DNA of 64,000 nt from Hofstenia miamia (lineage: Eukaryota; Xenacoelomorpha; Acoela), in the NCBI GenBank assembly GCA_004352715.1, contig SCFE01000033.1:1897917-1961916 (forward strand), given 5' to 3'. Below are positions 53,504 through 64,000 of the stretch, in pieces (within the stretch, counting starts at the first letter, position 1; each line of letters starts with the position of its first letter). Both the position numbers and the translations under genes were made by a program. Under the pieces are notes generated by a model that was not told where the DNA came from, did not search any database, and saw nothing but the letters and a program-made list of their open reading frames with translations.

Positions 53504-56500
53504 TCATGACTGTACCTCCTCATCTAGGCGTGATGAGGCACACAGACACAAACAAGGACGACATGAAGGTGCTGAGGAGAGTCCTATACCATGCGGGCAA
53601 TACGTAGCTCCATGCTTAGGAGAGGAGATAGCATCAACACCGTCCTCATCTCGCTACTCCGTGGGGGGATACGTACCTCCACGCGCGCGAGCAGAGCTGG
53701 CACCCACAACTTCACAAACTGTAACACTTGAAACTTTACGTTCCCCTTTTAGTGCAATACAAAGTGTAAATATATCCCCTAAGAGTGATTCAATAGCCCC
53801 CTCGACCTCTGATATTTCCATTACTTCAACAGTCAGATCACAGAAGATGGAAGAATGAAAGAAAAGGATGTCAAGAGTTGGTGAAGAAACCCTCCACCCC
53901 TATCTCGTAGCTACATGGAGAGCAGTACATTATGTTCGAGACAATATTTTGCAAGAGACACAAACTCAATTACGGTGGACATATAATGATAAAAAGATAA
54001 GTTGTTCTATCGACGTGATACCTTTTATAATTGACGCAGAAAGGCGTCCACAAATAAATGCCATAATATGCTATGATTCCAGTATGCTTGAANGATAGCA
54101 AAAGTCGAAAGAAAACGTCTTGTAATAATTCTCTGAGAAGAACATGAGGACCGTATCCCTGATGAAATAGAGAGCTTTCATTACTGAATGGAGAATTTCA
54201 TTATTCTTTATTGCTCTGCCTATTCCCAAGTATCCATGCACCATGCTCATACACAATCAGTAACTAAACTTTTACTTACAGATTTAATGCTATGTGAAAA
54301 AAATTCCCTCACACAGACTGGCAGTGGACACCAAACTCTTAATTGACACCATACTGCAAGCACAGACACTCGAAGTATTAAACATTCCCTCCATATACAC
54401 TGTAACGGATCTAAGAGTCAGTTTCACATTTGCGCAAAGTGTTGATACACTACAGGAGATCCAAGTGATATGGTCTGATATGAAAGCTACTAAAAACCCT
54501 GAGTCCGATTGGCCCAATCTACATATAAAAAGCCCTAGTTCCCAATACCATCCCTCTGTTGAGAGGTTACTTCGCAAAATTAAGTTCTCCTACAATATGC
54601 AAGATCGGAAAAACTTCAAGTCATTTTTGTTTTCCAAAGATAGAGTGCTGGATATTTATGCGAGAGGTGCCATATGGATTATTTCCATTTATCTCACTAG
54701 AGATCCCCATTTATGTTTACCTATCAATCAAAATAAATGAAAATCGATTCTCAAAACACTAGATCATGAAATAGCAGTCTGTCCTCTTGTGTGGAAAGTG
54801 AAGAATTGGTTATTACATAAATGTACACCACCATCTTCTCCCTGCAAAACCAAAAGAGCTATGGATCATTACGAAAAATATTATGCCCAACTGGTGGGGG
54901 CAAGTAGTATAACAGGAAAAATGTCCATCATATTGATTAGCAATCGGCTGGGAATTTGTCTGTCAGACATAAATATTTTTTCAGAAACCATGAAAAAGTA
55001 CATGTGGGGCGCTACTTCTGAAACGAAGTTTGCAATTTTTTCCTCGGAAAATGCCCCGTTAAGTACCAAGAAATTAATTGATCAACAACCCGGTTCAACA
55101 CAAACCTTTCTGGAGTTGATAAGAACACGTGGGGTGATAGAGAAGAATGAGAAATTCTTTGATGCACACAGGATCTCTTACCCAGAATGTGGCTATGGAA
55201 AGTTTGCAGAGTCCGCCAGACAAGTTGAGAAAGAAGGGAAAATAATCCCTATTACTATCTTTGAACAGGTTATGAAGACTCCCAAGCAGTTCTATAGAGA
55301 AGAGGAGTTACTAGCCACATCTTCAGTTCAATTATCTCCACACATCCGTGACCTAATAGAGAAAGCTAACTTAGAAAAATTTGGTGGATCACCTCAGCCT
55401 ACTCCTCAATGGTCAATTACAGAAAATGAGCGGATTCTTATGCTAGAGCATGACCCTTCTGATTTTGATAAAGAGTTGTCGACTCAAAAGAGATTATTGG
55501 TAGAAAACAATGAAAAAGACGTGCTGGGGATGATGAAGTGGTGTTTAACTGAAATGTTTTTGAAAGAGGAACTAGTCATTCTACAATCTCCAGGGCGACA
55601 AGTAGCTCTGGACATAGAATGCACAACTGCTCAAGTGAAGATTTCCAGCAAACAAATTGAAGAATTGCGTACACATGGTTTAAGAAATTGATTCTGGGAC
55701 ACAATTAAGCATGCACAGATTAATTATCCTATTATGATTGGAACTGCTAGCTTACAAAACAAGTGTTCTTTCACAGACTTTGAGTACAATATTAGGAAAG
55801 AAAACTTATTATGCATTCCGCCTCCATGTGTTGAGACTCCTCTTATTCAACCAAAATGGCGTGTGAAGAAAAATAAGAAGAAAGTGTCAGCCTCTTTTCC
55901 AGACAAATTGAATTATGTAAGTACTTCCACTGAGGCGAATAGACTAATGAAAACTGATGAATACAAGGCAGTGCGCGAAAAATTACTGGCTGGTGATAAT
56001 AAAGAAAGAATCTTTATTGATGGAAAGCTGACGATTCAGGATATTTTCAACAGAGGGACTGTGATTAATGAACAACTAAGGAAGGTACACGAGAGGTTAC
56101 AAGTTACCGACCCCTGGGTACTAATTCTATTTCAAGCAGCAGGAGATCTGATGTGGATCAATAACATAGAAACAACCACAAGATATTATGATGTAACAAA
56201 GAGGATAGAAATAATAACTATGCTCTGGGCCAATGTTTCTGATCCTGATGAGATGACCTTAAGTCAGGTACAGGAGTTCTGTTCTTTATTCATGGACCAC
56301 GCCACTTGGATGGGATCGTTAAGGGATGTATTCAAACACTTTTACCCGAACTCCAATATTTGTTCAGAGGATGCGCACACATCAAATACTGATGCATTAA
56401 TGACTTTGATGGTCACATTAAAAGGATTCTGCCTTTATGAGAGATTTTACGACACATTTACTCATTGTTTGAACAATCTGAGAAAAAATTGTCCTATAAG

Positions 56501-56533
56501 CAATCGATTGCCTACAATTCACTATTTTAAGCA
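53493..56533 (+). pseudogene. ORF-X copy 1: long third ORF of the gypsy element, unknown function
   Basis: It starts ATG 53493 inside the end of pol (ATGGAGGTTAG holds both start and stop). N-terminus: low-complexity Ser/Thr/Pro and charged ('GQYVAPCLGEEIASTPSSSR'). After a TGA at 53856 there is a globular part ('HPYLVATWRAVHYVRDNIL', 'TDLRVSFTFAQSVDTLQEI'), and a long open section 54294-56533 in one frame with only two stops (TGA 54738 and 55689). Both stops correspond to CGA in another copy. The C-terminal half is rich in helices ('SLRDVFKHFYPNSNICSEDA', 'MVTLKGFCLYERFYDTFTHC'). I see no signal peptide, no membrane segment and no furin-type site, so it does not look like an envelope. No family is recognised. 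It is cut at 56533, where leader sequence follows. Confidence 0.75.
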
Positions 56534-56534
56534 C

Positions 56535-56573
56535 ATGTTTATTTTTGCTATGAGATAGAAATTAATAAGTGAG
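56535..56573 (+). repeat. 39-bp gypsy leader piece fused to ORF-X
   Basis: Identical to 20374-20412 of the leader. It replaces the last 54 codons of ORF-X seen in copy 2 and ends at a gap. Either a recombinant insertion or a chimeric contig end. Confidence 0.8.
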
Positions 56574-57573
56574 NNNNNNNNNNNNNNNNNNNNNNNNNNN
56601 NNNNNNNNNNNNNNNNNNNNNNNNNNNNNNNNNNNNNNNNNNNNNNNNNNNNNNNNNNNNNNNNNNNNNNNNNNNNNNNNNNNNNNNNNNNNNNNNNNNN
56701 NNNNNNNNNNNNNNNNNNNNNNNNNNNNNNNNNNNNNNNNNNNNNNNNNNNNNNNNNNNNNNNNNNNNNNNNNNNNNNNNNNNNNNNNNNNNNNNNNNNN
56801 NNNNNNNNNNNNNNNNNNNNNNNNNNNNNNNNNNNNNNNNNNNNNNNNNNNNNNNNNNNNNNNNNNNNNNNNNNNNNNNNNNNNNNNNNNNNNNNNNNNN
56901 NNNNNNNNNNNNNNNNNNNNNNNNNNNNNNNNNNNNNNNNNNNNNNNNNNNNNNNNNNNNNNNNNNNNNNNNNNNNNNNNNNNNNNNNNNNNNNNNNNNN
57001 NNNNNNNNNNNNNNNNNNNNNNNNNNNNNNNNNNNNNNNNNNNNNNNNNNNNNNNNNNNNNNNNNNNNNNNNNNNNNNNNNNNNNNNNNNNNNNNNNNNN
57101 NNNNNNNNNNNNNNNNNNNNNNNNNNNNNNNNNNNNNNNNNNNNNNNNNNNNNNNNNNNNNNNNNNNNNNNNNNNNNNNNNNNNNNNNNNNNNNNNNNNN
57201 NNNNNNNNNNNNNNNNNNNNNNNNNNNNNNNNNNNNNNNNNNNNNNNNNNNNNNNNNNNNNNNNNNNNNNNNNNNNNNNNNNNNNNNNNNNNNNNNNNNN
57301 NNNNNNNNNNNNNNNNNNNNNNNNNNNNNNNNNNNNNNNNNNNNNNNNNNNNNNNNNNNNNNNNNNNNNNNNNNNNNNNNNNNNNNNNNNNNNNNNNNNN
57401 NNNNNNNNNNNNNNNNNNNNNNNNNNNNNNNNNNNNNNNNNNNNNNNNNNNNNNNNNNNNNNNNNNNNNNNNNNNNNNNNNNNNNNNNNNNNNNNNNNNN
57501 NNNNNNNNNNNNNNNNNNNNNNNNNNNNNNNNNNNNNNNNNNNNNNNNNNNNNNNNNNNNNNNNNNNNNNNNN
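56574..57573. other. assembly gap (1,000 N)
   Basis: 1,000 Ns between a gypsy leader piece on the left and ORF-X copy 2 on the right. A whole gag-pol could be missing here. Confidence 0.99.
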
Positions 57574-59795
57574 TCTGATATGAAAGCTACTAAAAACCCC
57601 GAGTCTGATTGGCCCAATCTACATATAAAAAGCCCTTGTTCCCAATACCATCCCTCTGTTGAGAGGTTACTTCGCAAAATTAAGTTCTCCTACAATATGC
57701 AAGATCGGAAAAACTTCAAGTCATTTCTGTTTTCTGAAGATAGAGTGCTGGATATTTATGTGAGTGGTGCCATATGGATTATTTCCATTTATCTGACTAG
57801 AGATCCCCATTTATGTTTACCTATCAATCAAAATAAATGAAAATCGATGTCCAAAATAGCAGATCATGAAATAGCAGTCTGTTCTCTTGTGTGGAAAGTG
57901 AAGAATTGGTTATTACATAAATGTACACCACCATCTTCCCCCTGTAAAACTAAAAGGGCTATGGATCATTATGAAAAATATTATGCCCAACTGGTGGGGG
58001 CGAGTAGTATAACAGGAAAAATGTCAATCATATTGATTAGCAATTGGCTGGGAATTTGTCTGTCAGACATAAATATTTTTTCAGAAACCATGAAAAAGTA
58101 CATGTGGGGCGCTACTTCTGAAATGAAGTTTGCAATTTTTTCCTCGGAAAATGCCCCGTTAAGTACCAAGAAATTAATTGATCAACAACCTGGTTTGACG
58201 CAAACCTTTCTGGAGTTGATAAGAACACGTGGGGTGATAGAGAAGAATGAGAAATTCTTTGATGCACACAGGATCTCTTACCCAGAATGTGGCTATGGAA
58301 AGTTTGCAGAGTCCGCCAGACAAGTTGAGAAAGAAGGGAAAATAATCCCTATTACTATCTTTGAACAGGTTATGAAGACTCCTGAACAGTTCTATAGAGA
58401 AGAGGAATTACTAGCCACATCTTCAGTTCAATTATCTCCACACATCTGTGACCTAATAGAGAAAGCTAAATTAGAAAAATTTGGTGGATCACCTCAGCCT
58501 ACTCCTCAATGGTCAATTACAGAAAATGAGCGGATTCTTATGCTAGAGCATGACCCTTCTGATTTTGATAAAGAGTTGTCGACTCAAAAGAGATTATTGG
58601 TAGAAAACAATGAAAAAGACGTGCTGGGGATGATGAAGTGGTGTTTAACTGAAATGTTTTCAAAAGAGGAACTAGTCATTCTACAATCTCCTGGCGACAA
58701 GTAGCTCTGGATGTAGAATGCACAACTGCTCGAGTGAAGATTTCCAGCAAACAAATTGAAGAATTGCGTACACATGGTTTAAGAAATCGATTCTGGGACA
58801 CGATTAAGCATGCACAGATTAATTATCCTGTTATGATTGGAACTGCTAGCTTACAAAACAAGTGTTCTTTCACAGACTTGGAGTACAATATTAGGAAAGA
58901 AAACTTATTATGCATTCCGCCTCCATGTGTTGAGACTCCTCTTATTCAACCAAAATGGCGTGTGAAGAAAAATAAGAAGAAAGTGTCAGCCTCTTTTCCA
59001 GACAAATTGAATTATGTAAGTACTTCCACTGAGGCGAATAGACTAATGAAAACTGATGAATACAAGGCAGTGCGCGAAAAATTACTGGCTGGTGATAATA
59101 AAGAAAGAATCTTTATTGATGGAAAGCTGACGATTCAGGATATTTTCAACAGAGGGACTGTGATTAACAAACAACTAAGGAAGGTACACGAGAGGTTACA
59201 AGTTACCGACCCCTGGGTACTAATTCTATTTCAAGCAGCAGGAGATCTGATGTGGATCAATAACATAGAAACAACCACAAGATATTATGATGTAACAAAG
59301 AGGATAGAAATAATAACTATGCTCTGGGCCAATGTTTCTGATCCTGATGAGATGACCTTAAGTCAGGTACAGGAGTTCTGTTCTTTATTCATGGACCACG
59401 CCACTCGGATGGGATCGTTAAGGGATGTATTCAAACACTTTTACCCGAACTCCAATATTTGTTCAGAGGATGCACACACGTCTGATACCGATGCATTAAT
59501 GACTTTGATGGTCACATTAAAAGGATTCCGCCTTTATGAGAGATTTTACGATACATTTACTCGTCATTTGAATAATCTAAGAAAGAACTGTCCCATCAGC
59601 AATCGATTGCCTATGATCCACTATTTTAAGCTCAAAGATGAAGTCATGACACAAAGAGAGGTTCTAATGCAACTTTCTCGTGAGCTGCAGTACGCTGAAT
59701 TAGAACAATGGGAAGGCCAACTAGCAATGGAAATGGTTATGACCACTGAACGTATAGTCTCAGGTCCTACTCTGCACCTACTGCCGCAAAATTAA
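57574..59795 (+). pseudogene. ORF-X copy 2, C-terminal two thirds with true C-terminus
   Basis: Nearly identical to copy 1 from 54475 onward. It opens in the gap with 'SDMKATKNPESDWPNLHIKS', carries the same TGA after 'LPINQNK' (57838-57840), runs to 'VILQSPGDK' where one missing base relative to copy 1 shifts the frame (about 58690), and resumes from 58734. The end, absent from copy 1, is 'LKDEVMTQREVLMQLSRELQ' and 'ERIVSGPTLHLLPQN', with TAA at 59793-59795, only 5 bases before the polypurine tract. Placement shows that ORF-X is the last gene before the 3' LTR. Function unknown. Confidence 0.75.
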
Positions 59796-59800
59796 TTTTG

Positions 59801-59812
59801 AGCAAAGGGGGG
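59801..59812 (+). promoter_or_regulatory. polypurine tract
   Basis: AGCAAAGGGGGG, two bases before the 3' LTR start. It serves as plus-strand DNA primer in LTR elements. The inverted copy has GAGCAAAGGGGGCA at the same place. Confidence 0.8.
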
Positions 59813-59873
59813 TGTGTAGAGTCACTTAGGGAATTTTTTGTGATTATTATTCATTTTATTTTCGATTGTATTA

Positions 59874-59890
59874 ACGTCATTCTGACGTCA
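59874..59890 (+). promoter_or_regulatory. CRE/ATF-like palindrome in LTR U3
   Basis: ACGTCA then TGACGTCA, the best preserved version of the motif found in every LTR of the family. Confidence 0.55.
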
Positions 59891-60053
59891 CATTAATTTC
59901 GAGATTAGATTTATGAAAGCTAGTTATGTCCCCTCGATGGTGCTAAAACGTGTTGCTCAAATTTAATTTGCGAGGGAAAACTATAACATGAATAGCTAAT
60001 GCTTAATTTCAATTGTAAACAAAGACAGGTAATTATTTAGTATTTTGAAGGTG

Positions 60054-60060
60054 TATAAAT
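60054..60060 (+). promoter_or_regulatory. TATA box in LTR
   Basis: TATAAAT in GTGTATAAATTGAG, about 160 bases after the CRE-like palindrome; conserved in three LTRs. Confidence 0.5.
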
Positions 60061-60134
60061 TGAGTAACAATGTCAAGAATGGTTAATAGATTTTATCTAG
60101 CCTCAATTGCTGTTTACTTTTCTCTCCATTACTT

Positions 60135-61134
60135 NNNNNNNNNNNNNNNNNNNNNNNNNNNNNNNNNNNNNNNNNNNNNNNNNNNNNNNNNNNNNNNNNN
60201 NNNNNNNNNNNNNNNNNNNNNNNNNNNNNNNNNNNNNNNNNNNNNNNNNNNNNNNNNNNNNNNNNNNNNNNNNNNNNNNNNNNNNNNNNNNNNNNNNNNN
60301 NNNNNNNNNNNNNNNNNNNNNNNNNNNNNNNNNNNNNNNNNNNNNNNNNNNNNNNNNNNNNNNNNNNNNNNNNNNNNNNNNNNNNNNNNNNNNNNNNNNN
60401 NNNNNNNNNNNNNNNNNNNNNNNNNNNNNNNNNNNNNNNNNNNNNNNNNNNNNNNNNNNNNNNNNNNNNNNNNNNNNNNNNNNNNNNNNNNNNNNNNNNN
60501 NNNNNNNNNNNNNNNNNNNNNNNNNNNNNNNNNNNNNNNNNNNNNNNNNNNNNNNNNNNNNNNNNNNNNNNNNNNNNNNNNNNNNNNNNNNNNNNNNNNN
60601 NNNNNNNNNNNNNNNNNNNNNNNNNNNNNNNNNNNNNNNNNNNNNNNNNNNNNNNNNNNNNNNNNNNNNNNNNNNNNNNNNNNNNNNNNNNNNNNNNNNN
60701 NNNNNNNNNNNNNNNNNNNNNNNNNNNNNNNNNNNNNNNNNNNNNNNNNNNNNNNNNNNNNNNNNNNNNNNNNNNNNNNNNNNNNNNNNNNNNNNNNNNN
60801 NNNNNNNNNNNNNNNNNNNNNNNNNNNNNNNNNNNNNNNNNNNNNNNNNNNNNNNNNNNNNNNNNNNNNNNNNNNNNNNNNNNNNNNNNNNNNNNNNNNN
60901 NNNNNNNNNNNNNNNNNNNNNNNNNNNNNNNNNNNNNNNNNNNNNNNNNNNNNNNNNNNNNNNNNNNNNNNNNNNNNNNNNNNNNNNNNNNNNNNNNNNN
61001 NNNNNNNNNNNNNNNNNNNNNNNNNNNNNNNNNNNNNNNNNNNNNNNNNNNNNNNNNNNNNNNNNNNNNNNNNNNNNNNNNNNNNNNNNNNNNNNNNNNN
61101 NNNNNNNNNNNNNNNNNNNNNNNNNNNNNNNNNN
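60135..61134. other. assembly gap (1,000 N) between facing LTRs
   Basis: 1,000 Ns with the 3' LTR of ORF-X copy 2 on the left and the inverted 3' LTR of copy 3 on the right. Confidence 0.99.
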
Positions 61135-61470
61135 CAATTATCAATTATATACATAATGGAGAAAACAGTAAACAGTAATTGAGGCTAGCTATTAACTATT
61201 AACCATTCTCTTACTCATTACTCAATTTATACACCTTCAAAATACTAAATAATTACCTGTCTTTGTTTACAATAAAAATTAAGCATTAGCTTTTCATGTT
61301 ATCCTTTTCCCTTACAAATTAAATTTGCGTATTAGCACCATCAAGGGGACATAACTAGCTTTCGTAAATCTAATCTCGAAATTAATGTGACGTCAGAATG
61401 ACGAATGACATTAATACAATCGAAAATAAAATGAATAATAATCACAAAAAATTCCCTGATTGACTCTAAA
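61135..61470 (-). repeat. inverted 3' LTR of ORF-X copy 3
   Basis: Reverse complement of the LTR at 59815, with TTTAGAGTCAATCAGGG as its start (61470) and GTGTATAAATTGAG near 61225. It has small differences (an extra GAATGACATTAATAC segment near 61400), so it is a separate copy and not an exact mirror of 59815-60134. Confidence 0.85.
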
Positions 61471-61484
61471 TGCCCCCTTTGCTC
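61471..61484 (-). promoter_or_regulatory. polypurine tract of inverted copy
   Basis: GAGCAAAGGGGGCA on the minus strand, between ORF-X copy 3 and its LTR. Confidence 0.75.
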
Positions 61485-61488
61485 AAAA

Positions 61489-64000
61489 TTAATTCTGCGG
61501 CAGTAGGTGCAGAGTAGGACCTGAGACTATATGTTGAGTGGCCGTAACCATTTCCATTGCTAGTTGGCCTTCCCATTGTTCTAATTCAGCGTACTGTGGC
61601 TCACGGGAAAGTTGCATTAGAACCTCTCTTTGTGTCATGACTTCATCTTTGAGCTTAAAATAGTGGATCATAGGCAATCAATTGCTGATGGGACAGTTCT
61701 TTCTTAGATTATTCAAATGACGAGTAAATGTATCATAAAATCTCTCATAAAGGCGGAATCCTTTTAATGTGACCATCAAAGTCATTAATGCATCTGTATC
61801 AGACGTGTGAGCATCCTCTGAACAAATATTGGAGTTCGGGTAAAAGTGCTTGAACACATCCCTCAATGATCCCATCCAAGTGGCGTGGTCCATGAATAAA
61901 GAACAGAACTCCTGTACCTGACTTAAGGTCATCTCATCGGGATCAGAAACATCGGCCCAGAGCATAGTTATTATTTCTATCCTCTTTGTTACATCATAAT
62001 ATCTTGTGGTTGTTTCTATGTTATTGATCCACATCAGATCTCCTGCTGCTTGAAATAGAATTAGTACCCGAGGGGTTGGTAACTTGTAGCCTCTTGTGTA
62101 CCTTCCTTAGTTGTTCATTAATCACAGTCCCTCTGTTGAAAATATCCTGAATCGTCAGCTTTCCATCAATAAAGATTCTTTCTTTATTATCACCAGCCAG
62201 TAATTTTTTGCGCACTGCCTTGTATTCATCAGTTTTCATTAGTCTATTCGCCTCAGTGGAAGTACTTACATAATTCAATTTGTCTGGAAAAGAGGCTGAC
62301 ACTTTCTTCTTATTTTTCTTCACACGCCATTTTGGTTGAATAAGAGGAGTCTCAACACATGGAGGCGGAATGCATAATAAGTTTTCTTTCCTAATATTGT
62401 ACTCCAAGTCTGTGAAAGAACACTTGTTTTGTAAGCTAGCAGTTCCAATCATAACAGGATAATTAATCTGTGCATGCTTAATTGTGTCCCAGAATCGATT
62501 CCTTAATCCAGATTTACGCAACTCCTCAATTTGTTTGCTGGAAATCTTCACTCGAGCAGTCGTGCATTCTACGTCCAGAGCTACTTGTCGCCTGGAGATT
62601 GTAGAATGACTAGTTCCTCTTTCGAAAACATTTCAGTTAAACACCACTTCATCATCCCCAGCACGTCTTTTTCATTGTTTTCTACCAATAATCTCTTTTG
62701 AGTTGACAACTCTTTATCAAAATCAGAAGGGTCATGCTCTAGCATGAGAATCCTTTCATTTTCTGTAATTGACCATTGTGGTGTAGGCTGAGGTGATCCA
62801 CCAAATTTCTCTAGGTTAGCTTTCTCTATTAGGTCACGGATGTGTGGAGATAATTGAACTGAAGATGTGGCTAGTAACTCCTCTTCTCTATAGAACTGTT
62901 TGGGAGTCTTCATAACCTGTTCAAAGATAGTAATAGGGATTATTTTTCCTTCTTTCTCAACTTGCCTGGCAGACTCTGCGAACTTTCCATAGCCACATTC
63001 TGGGTAAGAGATCCTGTGTGCATCAAAGAATTTCTCATTCTTCTCTATCACCCCACGTGTTCTTATCAACTCCAAAAAGGTTTGTGTCGAACTGGGTTGT
63101 CGATCAATTAATCTCTTGGTGCTTAACGGGGCATTTTCCGAGGAAAAAATTGCAAACTTCGTTTCAGAAGTGGCGCCCCACATGTACTTTTTCATGGTTT
63201 CTGAAAAAATATTGATGTCTGACGGACAAATTCCCAGCTGATTGCTAATAAATATGATGGACATTTTTCCTGTTATACTACTCACCCCCACCAGTTGGGC
63301 ATAATATTTTTCATATAGCCCTTTTGGTTTTGCAGGGAGAAGATGGTGGTGTACATTTATGTAATAACCAATTCTTCACTTTCAACACAAGAGGACAGAC
63401 TGCTATTTCATGATCTGCAGTTTTGGACATTGATTTTCGTTTATTTTGATTGATAGGTAAACATAAATGGGGATCTCTAGTGAGATAAATGGAAATAATC
63501 CATATGGCACCTCTCGCATAAATATCTGGCACTCTATCTTCAGAAAACAAAAACGACTTGAAGTTTTTCTGATCGTGCATATCATAGGAGAACTTAATTT
63601 TGCAAAGTAACCTCTCAACAGAGGGATGGTATTGGGAACTAGGGCTTTTTATATGTAGATTGGGCCAATCAGACTCGGGGTTTTTTAGTAGCTTTCATAT
63701 CAGACCATATAGCTTGGATCTCCTGTAGTGAAACTGACTCTTAGATCCGTGACAGTGTATATGGAGGGAACATTTAATGCTTCGAGTGTCTCTGCTTGCA
63801 GTGTGGTGTCAATTAAGAGTTTGGTGTCCACTGCCAGTCTGTGTGAGGGAATTTTTTCACATAGCATTAAATCTGTAAGTAAAAGTTTAGTTACTGATTG
63901 TGTATGAGCATGGTGCATAGATACTTGGGAATAGGCAGAGCAATAAAGAATAATGAAATTCTCCATTCAGTAATGAAGGCTCTCTATTTCGTCAGGGATA
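61489..64000 (-). pseudogene. ORF-X copy 3 (inverted), runs off the window
   Basis: Minus strand. From the right edge: 'IPDEIESLHY', TGA, then 'MENFIILYCSAYSQVSMHHA' and 'LMLCEKIPSHRLAVDTKLLI' in one frame (copy 1 has an extra A here). Further on: 'SLEIPIYVYLSIKINENQ' in an alternative frame, and 'QNKRKSMSKTADHEIAVC' where copies 1 and 2 have a TGA instead of the Arg. It shares with copy 2 the one-base loss at 'LQSPGDK' and ends 'SGPTLHLLPQN' at 61489. Extra small frameshifts lie near 62030 and 63300. The protein is again without membrane segments or known motifs. Confidence 0.75.

Larger units (their letters stand above)
59815..60134 (+). repeat. 3' LTR of gypsy element (cut by gap)
   Basis: Starts TGTAGAGTCACTTAGGG right after the polypurine tract. 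It contains ACGTCATTCTGACGTCA at 59874-59890, a TATA box (TATAAAT, 60054-60060) and CTTTTCTCTCCATTACTT at the gap edge, all shared with the LTR at 19741. The LTR end lies in the gap. Confidence 0.88.

Noticed and set aside
48478-57840. Many TGA codons in the gypsy frames might mean TGA is read as Trp
   Set aside because: DNAAF3 ends in TGA and uses TGG for Trp, and several of these TGA codons are CGA in a sister copy (for example after 'LPINQNK' and 'THGLRN'), so they are decay products.
53493-59795. ORF-X as an envelope glycoprotein
   Set aside because: No signal peptide, no C-terminal membrane helix, no furin-type cleavage site, and few Cys or N-glycosylation clusters in the readable frames.
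1-64000. CRISPR arrays, rRNA, tRNA or bacterial operons
   Set aside because: No regularly spaced repeats, no rRNA-like conserved blocks and no cloverleaf that I could confirm by eye; gene structure is eukaryotic.

Overview
The window looks like nuclear DNA of a ciliated, probably invertebrate, metazoan. It is strongly AT-rich and full of decayed retrotransposons. Its one host gene that I can name has spliceosomal introns with GT/AG borders. That gene is DNAAF3, needed only to preassemble axonemal dynein arms, so the organism builds motile cilia. I cannot name the species. Six scaffold gaps occur (700-1699, 26459-27458, 46364-46467, 47260-48259, 56574-57573, 60135-61134), plus short N runs at 28023, 39243-39248 and 54093.

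Layout. 1-10.9 kb: broken LINE (non-LTR) reverse-transcriptase pieces, a 603-bp hAT-type MITE with a perfect 8-bp target duplication, and several GC-rich word islands in otherwise featureless AT-rich DNA. 10.9-14.4 kb: 5' LTR, leader, gag and the start of pol of a Ty3/gypsy element (copy 1). 14.4-19.7 kb: almost CpG-free DNA without genes, carrying direct and inverted copies of an AT-rich 'CCAAA' repeat. 19.7-20.7 kb: a second LTR plus leader of the same gypsy family. 21.1-23.3 kb: LINE family A, plus strand. 24.2-27.5 kb: LINE family B, minus strand. 29.6-31.0 kb: a Penelope-like element with GIY-YIG domain and a hammerhead-ribozyme-like motif, followed by a LINE scrap. 31.5-35.4 kb: DNAAF3, minus strand, four coding exons. 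36.4-37.3 kb: possible exons of an unidentified minus-strand gene. 38.0-38.7 kb: broken SWIM-zinc-finger gene. 39.3-39.7 kb: TA-flanked MITE with 88-bp inverted repeats and both ends of a transposase. 39.7-40.1 kb: second Penelope-like 3' end. 41.0-47.3 kb: LINE C (minus), LINE B (plus, ORF1 and ORF2) and LINE A (minus). 48.3-64 kb: gypsy copy 2 with gag, protease, RT, RNase H and integrase, followed by a long third ORF ('ORF-X', about 1,060 residues) that I do not recognise and that occurs three times, the last copy inverted.

Working together: gag, pol and ORF-X form one element bounded by LTRs of about 375-410 bp starting TGTAGAGTCAC, with a polypurine tract before the 3' LTR. Gag and pol are joined through a -1 overlap at a slippery heptamer, and the pol stop overlaps the ORF-X start by 11 nt. 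Every copy here is broken, and in copy 2 catalytic residues of protease, RT and integrase are changed. The most unusual items are ORF-X, the gag-pol frameshift site, the hammerhead-like motifs in the Penelope elements, the CpG desert, and the rearranged or possibly mis-assembled gypsy array at 48-64 kb.
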